Shown piece after piece: positions 1 through 5,734 of a stretch of DNA of 5,734 nucleotides. Within the stretch, counting starts at the first letter, position 1, and each line of letters begins with the position of its first letter. Location of the stretch: assembly GCA_021817755.1 (NCBI GenBank), contig JAKAGC010000303.1, positions 1 through 5,734 on the forward strand, written 5' to 3'. The notes below the pieces were generated by a model. It did no database searches. It was not told where the DNA came from and saw nothing but the letters and a program-made list of their open reading frames with translations. The translations under genes and the position numbers were made by a program. This DNA is from Acidobacteriota bacterium. GTDB lineage: Bacteria > Acidobacteriota > Aminicenantia > UBA2199.

Positions 1-2230
1 CTTTGTCAAAATCGCTTAATATTCCCGAATGTTCTGCGATACCCTCTACATCAAGTATCAAAGCCACGCGACCGTCTCCCATCACTGTAGCTCCTGCATA
101 ACATGTAAGAGGACGCAAAACAGAATGCATCGGTTTTACTACGATTTCTTCTGTTCCAAGGACTTTATCTATTATAAGTCCAAATCGTTCTCTACCGATT
201 TTCAAAACAGCGAAACTCACCGTTCGCTCCCCTACTGTTACAATTTTACTACCATCCTTTTGATGGAATTGCTCTAGGAGTTTATCACGTTTTTTTCGGT
301 GTCTTTCTGTTATTTCAGCGCGAGTTTGCATTGTAAATGGTATTGGGTTAGCCAAAATCTCTGTTAATCTTACTAAAGGTAAGAGATGGTCCCTAAGACG
401 AAAGATTTCTCTTTCTTCTGCACATTCTATTCTGGTAAATGCATCTTCATCATAAAGAGCTACTAACTCTTCAAGGTTAACTTGAGGGATTGCAAACCGG
501 TCGTTCCCGACTTGAACAATAAGACAAGGAATAATAGCAAGTGTTAAGGGGAGTTTACATGTAATTGTTGCATTTTTTCCCGGAGTGGACTTCAATTCCA
601 TACTGCCATTCAATTTCTCAATATTGGAGCGTACTACATCAAGCCCGACTCCACGCCCCGATACATCGCTGATTCTCTCTGCCGTCGAAAATCCAGGTTG
701 CATAAGAATTGAGAATAATTCTTTTCTGGACATCCTTGCCAGTTCATCTTCTGTTCTTAATCCCTTTTCAAGGGCTTTTTTCTTTATTTTATCCGTATCA
801 ATTCCTCTTCCGTCATCACTTATTTCTATATTTATCTGTCCTGCTTCATGGAATATCCAGATTTCAATCTTTCCTGTTGGTGATTTTCCCATTTTCTTTC
901 TTTCTTCCGGTGTTTCGATTCCATGATCGCAGGAATTTCTAAGAATATGAGTAAGAGGATCTGAAAGATTTTCCAGAATTGTACGATCTAATTCAACCTC
1001 ACTTCCAGTTATTCGTAATTCAATTGATTTTCCCAATTTTTTACTTAATTCCCTTACGAATCTCGGATATTTACCAAGAATAGTACCAATGGGTTGCATT
1101 CTGGTAAGCATGATCAATTCTTGCAATTGAGTAGTTACGATATCAAGTCTTTGAGTAATCGATTTCAACAAAGGATTGGATCTATCGATGTTATTTAACT
1201 GCTGATTTCGTACCAGAACTAGCTCTCCGGCTAAATTCATCAACCTATCCAGAAGATCTATATTGATGCGTACAGTATTACTTTTCTCCTGGCTTATTTG
1301 TTGAGATTCATTTATATCAGTATCGCTCTTTCCTTCATTGGGTAATGTCTGTGAATTTATTACTTTTATTTCAGGCTGATCTTCCATTTTCGGTTGAATT
1401 TCAATAGGTGATTCTAAAACTGGTGCTTCAATTTTTTTTACAGGTTCCTCCGATTTCTCTATTTTATCCTTAGAACCCGTGTCTACTTGTATAATTCGTT
1501 CAATATCCAGAACAGGTTTTAATTGCCCAACGTTTAATTCACTTTCAAATAAAACAAAATAAGACAGAGGAACATCTTTTAATGAACGGGAAAAATCATC
1601 AATGGGGGTTTCCAATCTTCCATCAACAATATCTCCAAGTACCAGTAACTCTTTTATAACTGAAAGAGGAGATTTATTTTTAGTTCTTCTTAGCTCATTT
1701 AAATCATACTCTATAAGGAAAAGATTTTGATTGGAGTTAATTATTTGTTTCAATTGGAATTCACTTATTCGGAAATTAGTCGATTTTCCATGTAAATCGT
1801 TTAAACCAATCATAGTATGAAGATCATCTCGAACTTCATTCGAAACTTGTCCATTAATTAAATCATCCAATTTTTTTACCAGGATAGAAATATCCATTTT
1901 ATGCTGATTATCCACATTATCAATCATAGAGCGGAGAATATCGACACTTTCCAGGAGTGTATCAATAATAGTTGCATTCGGAATAATTTCGCCTGCTCTC
2001 ATCATGGAAAGCAATGTCTCCATCACATGAGAAAGAGAATTGATATTCTCAAATCCCAGGAATCCTGCACTTCCTTTTATCGTATGAATTCCTCTAAAAA
2101 TCTTATTTATATTATCTCCTTCCGGACTTCCACGTTGCTTTTCGAGTTGGAGGAGTTCGTCCTCTACCACATTTAAATGTTCCCTGGATTCAATTATGAA
2201 TCCATCGAGAATTTCTTTATCCATATCCAT
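1..2230 (-). CDS. cheA: Chemotaxis histidine kinase CheA (C terminus cut by window edge)
   Basis: CheA is the cytoplasmic kinase of chemosensory arrays. It autophosphorylates on a P1 histidine and passes the phosphate to CheY/CheB-type regulators. The frame is open from 2230 to the window edge, 743 codons without a stop. P1 (about 1-125) has the phospho-acceptor motif HTIKGSAGFLG with His49. A P2-like regulator-docking domain (about 153-250) is followed by a Pro/Glu/Lys-rich linker (251-318). P3 dimerisation starts at LLDRLMNLAGELVLVRNQQ (326-344). P4 ATPase shows the N box HILRNSCDHGIE (428-439), G1 DDGRGID (472-478), GFST (513-516) and G2 DVSGRGVGLDV (522-532). The P5 CheW-like domain (about 566-737) carries an unusual charged insertion near 629-669. 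All catalytic motifs are intact, so it is probably active. The ATG at 2230 is chosen because GGAGG lies 5 nt upstream; an in-frame ATG at 2242 lacks a ribosome site. The gene follows the receptor gene by 18 nt. The identification is firm; which pathway it controls is not shown. Confidence 0.96.
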   Translation of the reverse strand, partial: MDMDKEILDGFIIESREHLNVVEDELLQLEKQRGSPEGDNINKIFRGIHTIKGSAGFLGFENINSLSHVMETLLSMMRAGEIIPNATIIDTLLESVDILRSMIDNVDNQHKMDISILVKKLDDLINGQVSNEVRDDLHTMIGLNDLHGKSTNFRISEFQLKQIINSNQNLFLIEYDLNELRRTKNKSPLSVIKELLVLGDIVDGRLETPIDDFSRSLKDVPLSYFVLFESELNVGQLKPVLDIERIIQVDTGSKDKIEKSEEPVKKIEAPVLESPIEIQPKMEDQPEIKVINSQTLPNEGKSDTDINESQQISQEKSNTVRINIDLLDRLMNLAGELVLVRNQQLNNIDRSNPLLKSITQRLDIVTTQLQELIMLTRMQPIGTILGKYPRFVRELSKKLGKSIELRITGSEVELDRTILENLSDPLTHILRNSCDHGIETPEERKKMGKSPTGKIEIWIFHEAGQINIEISDDGRGIDTDKIKKKALEKGLRTEDELARMSRKELFSILMQPGFSTAERISDVSGRGVGLDVVRSNIEKLNGSMELKSTPGKNATITCKLPLTLAIIPCLIVQVGNDRFAIPQVNLEELVALYDEDAFTRIECAEEREIFRLRDHLLPLVRLTEILANPIPFTMQTRAEITERHRKKRDKLLEQFHQKDGSKIVTVGERTVSFAVLKIGRERFGLIIDKVLGTEEIVVKPMHSVLRPLTCYAGATVMGDGRVALILDVEGIAEHSGILSDFDK

Positions 2231-2235
2231 AATAG

Positions 2236-2240
2236 CCTCC
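2236..2240 (-). promoter_or_regulatory. Ribosome binding site of cheA
   Basis: GGAGG on the minus strand, 5 nt before the ATG at 2230. It decides between two in-frame starts. The upstream ATG at 2242-2240 overlaps this site and has no purine-rich element before it, so the downstream ATG is preferred. A third in-frame ATG lies two codons into the gene, at 2224. Confidence 0.75.
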
Positions 2241-2248
2241 ATTATTGA

Positions 2249-4300
2249 TTAATTCAATTTGAATCGGTTCACTATCTCCAGAAGCATAGAAGCTATTTTT
2301 GACAGATCATCAGAGGATCTGCTTACCTGTTTTGCACTGTTATTATTTTCAATAGCGCTATGGTTTACATCTGAAATACTTGAAGACACATCATTTGCAC
2401 CTTTAGCAGCTTCTCCGGCATTAGTGGACATATCGTTTGCCGCTTTAGATAATTCAGTTACTGCATTAGCAATATTATTAACACCTTTCTTCGCTTGTAG
2501 TACATTAGCAGAAATATCATTAGCTGCTACGCTTTGTTGTTCAACTGAGTTAGTAATCGATATAACCGCTTCATTAATAGATTCGATGATACCTGCCACA
2601 TCTCCGATAACTTTTACAGCATCAGAAGTATTTCCTTGAACACCTTTTATCCGGTTAGCAATATCTTCCGCAGCTTGTGCACTCTGATTAGCCAACTCTT
2701 TTATTTCATTTGCAACTACAGCAAAACCTCTCCCTGCATCTCCAGCCGATGCCGCTTCAATTGTTGCATTGAGAGCCAGAAGATTGGTTTTATCAGCAAT
2801 TCGCTTTATCACTTCAGTGACTTTTCCAATTTCTTCCGCTGCACTTCCTAAGTGATTCATAGTTTTAGTGGATTCTTTTGCAAGGGTAACCGCTTTTTCT
2901 GCTATTTTTGAGGCATCTTTCGCATTATGAGCGATCTGGTTGATCGATGCAGACATCTCTTCTGTAGAGCTCGCAACTGTTACCATATTCTGACTCATTT
3001 GTTCTGCCGTAGATGACACTGTAGAAATATTCACGCTCATCTCTTCCGATGCTGAAGCAATATTTGAGATATTGGATGATACCTGTTCCGTTGCACTTGC
3101 CACATTTCCAGCTTGATTTCGAACATTTTCAGAATAATTCGCCATTTGTCCTGCTACTGATGAAAATTCCGTAGAAGCTGAAGAAATATTTTCTGTCTGT
3201 TCTTTTACTTGTCTTACTATATTTTGAATCTGTTCGATAAATTTATTAAAATACCCTGCCATTTGGCCGATTTCATCGTTTAAAGGAACTGTTATCCGTT
3301 TTGAAAGATCAGCATCTCCTTCTGCAAGGTCACGTGCTCGTTCTATAGATTCTTTTAATGGAACAAATCGTCTCCCGATATACCAATATATAAATCCCAA
3401 TGCAAGGCCGATTACGATTAATCCTATGATTATCATTGTTTTTGCCATGGCATTTATTTCTGATCGGATATCAGATCCATAGATCGTAGTAAAAATAATA
3501 TAGTTATAATGTTTATTTCTTTCCATTGTTAGAATTTTATCTTTGCCTTCCCAGTCATATCGGATAACTGTATTTTCTGATGAATTCAAGGCTTTTCTTC
3601 CCCATTCATATTCTTTGACATCTAGCTTGAAGATATTTTTTTCATCCGGGTGGCCTATTGTAAGCCCTTCACTATTTGTAAAAAAGATATATCCTGTTTT
3701 TCCTATTTTAATCTTCTTAATATATTGAACGGAAAAGGTTTCCAGATCGAAAGGCATCCCAAATATTCCTACCACTTGTTTCCCATCCATAATAGGAACA
3801 GTAATTAGTACAACAATTTTGCCTGTAACCGGCGATTTGTACGGACTGCTAATATAGGATTTTCCATTTAAAGCACTATGGATATTCTCATCGAATCCCA
3901 CTCCTTTCCATTTTACTCCTCTCGAATTGGAACGCCCTGCTGCAATAATAATTGTATCATCCTCTGCAGTGGAGATAAAAAGATTTTCAAGATCCTTAGT
4001 CTCACTGAAAAATGATTTCAACATTATCTCTGCGCGTGTTACATCCTTGGTTTTAGCTGCAGTAATTATGACCGAATCATGAGCAAGAAAATTCGTCAAT
4101 CGCAAATGGGACTCGTAATAATTTTCAAGGTTATAATTAAATGATTGAGATGCATTCTTTAGTTGACTGATATAGACATCTTCAACCGCTACTTTCCCTG
4201 AAAAGAAAGAGATAAGTATCAACACCGTTGCACTAACTATTACGGTTAATACTACTATTATTAGTATTGATGTTTTTAAACTCGCCGTTTTAGGTTTCAT
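2249..4300 (-). CDS. Methyl-accepting chemotaxis protein with dCache-like periplasmic sensor
   Basis: A 683-residue transmembrane chemoreceptor that should sense an extracytoplasmic ligand and control CheA activity. TM1 is at about 11-33, preceded by a short basic tail. The sensor region (about 36-285) has dCache features: [19 protein letters not shown] (136-154), the [18 protein letters not shown] stretch (169-186), then a second lobe with [19 protein letters not shown] (200-218). TM2 is at about 287-309, and HAMP at about 310-365 contains the typical PLNDEIGQM. The cytoplasmic coiled coil (about 366-683) peaks at the signalling tip, [17 protein letters not shown] (504-520) then [17 protein letters not shown] (521-537), which is the CheA/CheW contact site. 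The arms on each side of the tip are of similar length, so no large deletion is apparent. The C terminus, RFKLN, has no CheR/CheB-tethering pentapeptide of the NWETF kind. The start has a near-consensus ribosome site. The gene lies 48 nt after the kinase-STAS gene and 18 nt before cheA, so it probably feeds that CheA. The ligand cannot be predicted. Confidence 0.95.
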   Translation of the reverse strand: MKPKTASLKTSILIIVVLTVIVSATVLILISFFSGKVAVEDVYISQLKNASQSFNYNLENYYESHLRLTNFLAHDSVIITAAKTKDVTRAEIMLKSFFSETKDLENLFISTAEDDTIIIAAGRSNSRGVKWKGVGFDENIHSALNGKSYISSPYKSPVTGKIVVLITVPIMDGKQVVGIFGMPFDLETFSVQYIKKIKIGKTGYIFFTNSEGLTIGHPDEKNIFKLDVKEYEWGRKALNSSENTVIRYDWEGKDKILTMERNKHYNYIIFTTIYGSDIRSEINAMAKTMIIIGLIVIGLALGFIYWYIGRRFVPLKESIERARDLAEGDADLSKRITVPLNDEIGQMAGYFNKFIEQIQNIVRQVKEQTENISSASTEFSSVAGQMANYSENVRNQAGNVASATEQVSSNISNIASASEEMSVNISTVSSTAEQMSQNMVTVASSTEEMSASINQIAHNAKDASKIAEKAVTLAKESTKTMNHLGSAAEEIGKVTEVIKRIADKTNLLALNATIEAASAGDAGRGFAVVANEIKELANQSAQAAEDIANRIKGVQGNTSDAVKVIGDVAGIIESINEAVISITNSVEQQSVAANDISANVLQAKKGVNNIANAVTELSKAANDMSTNAGEAAKGANDVSSSISDVNHSAIENNNSAKQVSRSSDDLSKIASMLLEIVNRFKLN

Positions 4301-4306
4301 GACTTG

Positions 4307-4313
4307 ACCTCCT
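4307..4313 (-). promoter_or_regulatory. Strong ribosome binding site of the chemoreceptor gene
   Basis: AGGAGGT on the minus strand, 6 nt before the ATG at 4300, is an almost complete anti-16S match and fixes the start. It sits in GACCAGGAGGTC, where GACC and GGTC could form a 4-bp stem with the AGGA in the loop. That stem is too short to claim as a control element. Confidence 0.8.
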
Positions 4314-4327
4314 GGTCTATTGTTTAT

Positions 4328-4356
4328 ATCATAAATATTTTCATTTTTTTATTCAA
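4328..4356 (-). promoter_or_regulatory. Possible sigma-70-type internal promoter before the chemoreceptor gene
   Basis: On the minus strand, TTGAAT (4356-4351, 4 of 6 matches to TTGACA) is separated by exactly 17 nt from TATGAT (4333-4328, 5 of 6 matches to TATAAT). This places a start point about 15-20 nt before the receptor's ribosome site. The -35 box overlaps the stop codon of the kinase-STAS gene. The 48-nt gap is very AT-rich, so a chance match is quite possible. If real, it would let the receptor and cheA be transcribed without the upstream partner-switch genes. Confidence 0.35.
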
Positions 4357-5083
4357 TTACTTTGAAAATCCGGTCTACCCTTGTTAATTTTAAAAGGTTC
4401 CGTAAATCTTCATTCAGATTAATCATTTCCAACTTCCAATCTTGTTTCTTTGATAATAATTTCGAAAATACGATTAACACGCTTAGACTTACTGAGTCGA
4501 TATCATCTACTTTACTAAAATCAAATCGAAAACTCTTTATCCCCTCATCCAATAATGATTCCAATAGAGCCCGAAATTTCTTTTCAGATGATGCAGTTAA
4601 ATCTCCACTTGGGATAACAACTCGAAATTCTCCTTCCTGTTTGATTTGAAATTCGATTTCCCTGGATAAACTCATAAAAACCGTAATCTGATTTCCTTTT
4701 TCATTAAATTTAATTTGATCTGAAAAAGTATTAATAAGAGCAAAACCACGGTTCCTGGTTTGTCTTGGATCCATTGGTATTTCCCAGTCAATTTGTGAAT
4801 AATCGAATCCATTACCTTCATCTTCCACCAATATCTTAAACCGTTTTTTCCCAAGGTGTTCCACGATACAATGGATAATTTTATCACGTATTTCTTTATT
4901 TCCATGCTCCACTGCATTGTTTAGTAATTCTCGTAGTACTAAATTTAGATTGCTTAATTCGGATATCCCGATATCCACTTGATGAAAAAATATATGGTTT
5001 TCCTCTATAACACGGTTTACATGGTCGATATCCGTTTCAAATCGAAATTCAATCCTATCCTGGTATTCTTGAACTTCAAACAT
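4349..5083 (-). CDS. Fused RsbW-like HATPase kinase and STAS anti-sigma-antagonist domain protein
   Basis: A 244-residue cytoplasmic protein joining two partner-switching domains normally made as separate proteins. Residues about 10-140 form a GHKL ATPase like the RsbW/SpoIIAB Ser/Thr kinases: the N box RELLNNAVEHG (51-61) with Glu52 and Asn56, G1 EDEGNGFD (87-94), and a degenerate G2 RNRGFALI (110-117) in which Asn replaces the first glycine. Residues about 150-244 form a STAS domain. By alignment to SpoIIAA DSSGLGVL, the segment DSVSLSVL (196-203) keeps the phosphorylatable position as Ser197 but has Val-Ser in place of Ser-Gly. In known systems the kinase phosphorylates the STAS serine and a PP2C phosphatase reverses this, switching a bound sigma factor or other target. 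Here the substrate may be the attached STAS domain. The ATG at 5083 is 2 nt after the phosphatase stop and its GGAG site lies inside that gene, implying translational coupling. Both domain calls are secure; kinase activity, target and output are inferred. Confidence 0.88.
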   Translation of the reverse strand: MFEVQEYQDRIEFRFETDIDHVNRVIEENHIFFHQVDIGISELSNLNLVLRELLNNAVEHGNKEIRDKIIHCIVEHLGKKRFKILVEDEGNGFDYSQIDWEIPMDPRQTRNRGFALINTFSDQIKFNEKGNQITVFMSLSREIEFQIKQEGEFRVVIPSGDLTASSEKKFRALLESLLDEGIKSFRFDFSKVDDIDSVSLSVLIVFSKLLSKKQDWKLEMINLNEDLRNLLKLTRVDRIFKVIE

Positions 5084-5085
5084 AT

Positions 5086-5734
5086 TTATTCTCCATTTGC
5101 CGGTATTTCAAATGCAACCAGCAGCATATCATCTTTCGGTTTATAATGACAAATCATTAAAATAGCTTTCCAAATGGCATCCACCATTTGAGAAAGTGGT
5201 AAATTTTTATATTTCTGAATTAAGTTTAAAAGGCCTTTTAATCCCAATTTACATTTTTTCCCTGTTTCACCATCTTTGCAGGAAGTATCCAATATACCAT
5301 CCGAATAGAGTATGTAACGATCTCCCGATTTTAATTCAAATTGACGTCTCGCTGCTTGAATATGTGTATGCATCCCCAAGACATCTCCTTCCAATTCAAA
5401 AACAAAAGGATTTTCCAGTTTATCACGGATACGGATCATTGATGGATGACCTGCTGAAACTACTTCTCCCGTCATAGTTTCACGGTTTATTCTTAGAAAC
5501 GCTGCTGTTACCATTCTTCCTGCATTCTTAGATTGCAATAACTGATGGTTAATCAAATCAAAAAAGGTAATTCCATCCAAACCGGTACGTATATTTTCTT
5601 CGAAAAAAGCTTTTAGTAATACCGTATGATACGATGCCCCCATATCATGTCCCGAAACATCCGCTAATAATATATCCCATCCTAGATTAGTTCTTCGTAT
5701 ATCAAGGTAATCCCCTCCCAATTCTGCCAATTGA
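5086..5734 (-). CDS. SpoIIE/RsbU-type PP2C protein phosphatase, C-terminal catalytic domain (N terminus outside window)
   Basis: A metal-dependent Ser/Thr phosphatase domain of the kind that dephosphorylates STAS anti-sigma antagonists. The 215 visible residues cover nearly the whole catalytic domain. Counting from the first complete codon (Gln, 5733-5731), the motifs are ELGGDYLDI (4-12), ADVSGHDMGAS (24-34), SAGHPSMIRI (93-102), YILYSDGILD (140-149) and KPKDDMLLVAFEI (199-211). The acidic residues expected to bind Mn/Mg ions are all present. The DVSGHG motif reads DVSGHD here. The frame continues to the window edge and begins mid-domain, so the TTG at 5730-5728 is an internal leucine codon, not a start. 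The missing N terminus probably carries a regulatory domain such as a response-regulator receiver, GAF or PAS domain, but nothing in the window shows which. It ends 2 nt before the kinase-STAS gene, whose STAS domain is the obvious candidate substrate. The family call is firm; the substrate is inferred. Confidence 0.93.
   Translation of the reverse strand, partial: QLAELGGDYLDIRRTNLGWDILLADVSGHDMGASYHTVLLKAFFEENIRTGLDGITFFDLINHQLLQSKNAGRMVTAAFLRINRETMTGEVVSAGHPSMIRIRDKLENPFVFELEGDVLGMHTHIQAARRQFELKSGDRYILYSDGILDTSCKDGETGKKCKLGLKGLLNLIQKYKNLPLSQMVDAIWKAILMICHYKPKDDMLLVAFEIPANGE
5091..5094 (-). promoter_or_regulatory. Ribosome binding site of the kinase-STAS gene inside the phosphatase gene
   Basis: GGAG on the minus strand, 7 nt before the ATG at 5083, lies within the last codons of the phosphatase gene. 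The phosphatase stop (5088-5086) falls between this site and the start codon, an arrangement that favours translational coupling and matched amounts of the two proteins. Confidence 0.65.

Noticed and set aside
585..926. 113-residue plus-strand open frame, with a second overlapping 77-residue frame at 709-942
   Set aside because: They lie entirely antisense to the ATPase domain of CheA, whose conserved motifs are intact. No ribosome site and no recognisable domain; typical shadow frames.
2259..2639. 126-residue plus-strand open frame
   Set aside because: Antisense to the coiled-coil signalling domain of the chemoreceptor. Its Ala/Ser/Leu-rich composition mirrors the heptad-rich sense strand.
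2249..3240. Repetitive Ser/Ala/Asn-rich pattern as a DNA repeat array
   Set aside because: The pattern comes from heptad periodicity of the receptor coiled coil; there are no constant-length DNA repeats with spacers.
4304..4315. GACC/GGTC hairpin around the receptor ribosome site as a riboswitch or RNA thermometer
   Set aside because: A 4-bp stem with a 4-nt loop is too weak and likely by chance; no wider pairing was seen in the 48-nt gap.
4672..4917. 81-residue minus-strand open frame inside the kinase-STAS gene
   Set aside because: It is an out-of-frame reading of a gene whose N, G1 and G2 boxes and STAS domain are continuous in the main frame; no frameshift is needed.
5728..5730. TTG as the start codon of the phosphatase gene
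   Set aside because: The frame stays open upstream to the window edge (a Gln codon precedes it), and the TTG is only a few codons before the GGD motif of the catalytic core, so it is an internal leucine codon.

Overview
The window holds one block of four genes. All are on the minus strand, all are signal-transduction genes, and together they leave almost no non-coding DNA. In transcription order (right to left) they are: the C-terminal part of a SpoIIE-type PP2C phosphatase (5086-5734, cut by the window edge); a 244-residue fusion of an RsbW/SpoIIAB-like HATPase kinase domain with a STAS anti-sigma-antagonist domain (4349-5083); a 683-residue membrane methyl-accepting chemotaxis protein with a dCache-like sensor (2249-4300); and a CheA histidine kinase (1-2230, missing only its extreme C terminus). 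The gaps are 2, 48 and 18 nt, and each complete gene has a clear Shine-Dalgarno sequence, so a single operon is likely.

The organism is a motile or surface-sensing bacterium with AT-rich DNA (roughly mid-30s % GC by eye) and Gram-negative-style signalling genes. The phosphatase motif SGHDMGAS and the receptor tip [12 protein letters not shown] remind me of Desulfobacterota proteins. AT-rich spirochaetes such as Leptospira also carry many SpoIIE, STAS and Che proteins. I cannot assign the lineage from sequence alone.

The first two genes look like a partner-switching module: a metal-dependent phosphatase, a GHKL Ser/Thr kinase, and a STAS protein with the phosphorylatable serine. The last two are a classical chemosensory input and kinase: a receptor, then CheA with P1 phosphotransfer, P2-like, P3 dimerisation, P4 ATPase and P5 CheW-like domains. 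Co-transcription suggests that the chemosensory array and the partner switch share a stimulus or an output. That link is inference. No CheW, CheY, CheB or CheR lies within the window; they may be just beyond position 1.

I found no RNA genes, insertion sequences, CRISPR arrays, tandem DNA repeats or intrinsic terminators. Plus-strand open frames across the region are antisense shadows of the four genes. The most noteworthy points are the kinase-STAS fusion, the pairing of partner-switch and chemosensory genes, a charged insertion in the CheA CheW-like domain, and a possible internal promoter ahead of the receptor gene.
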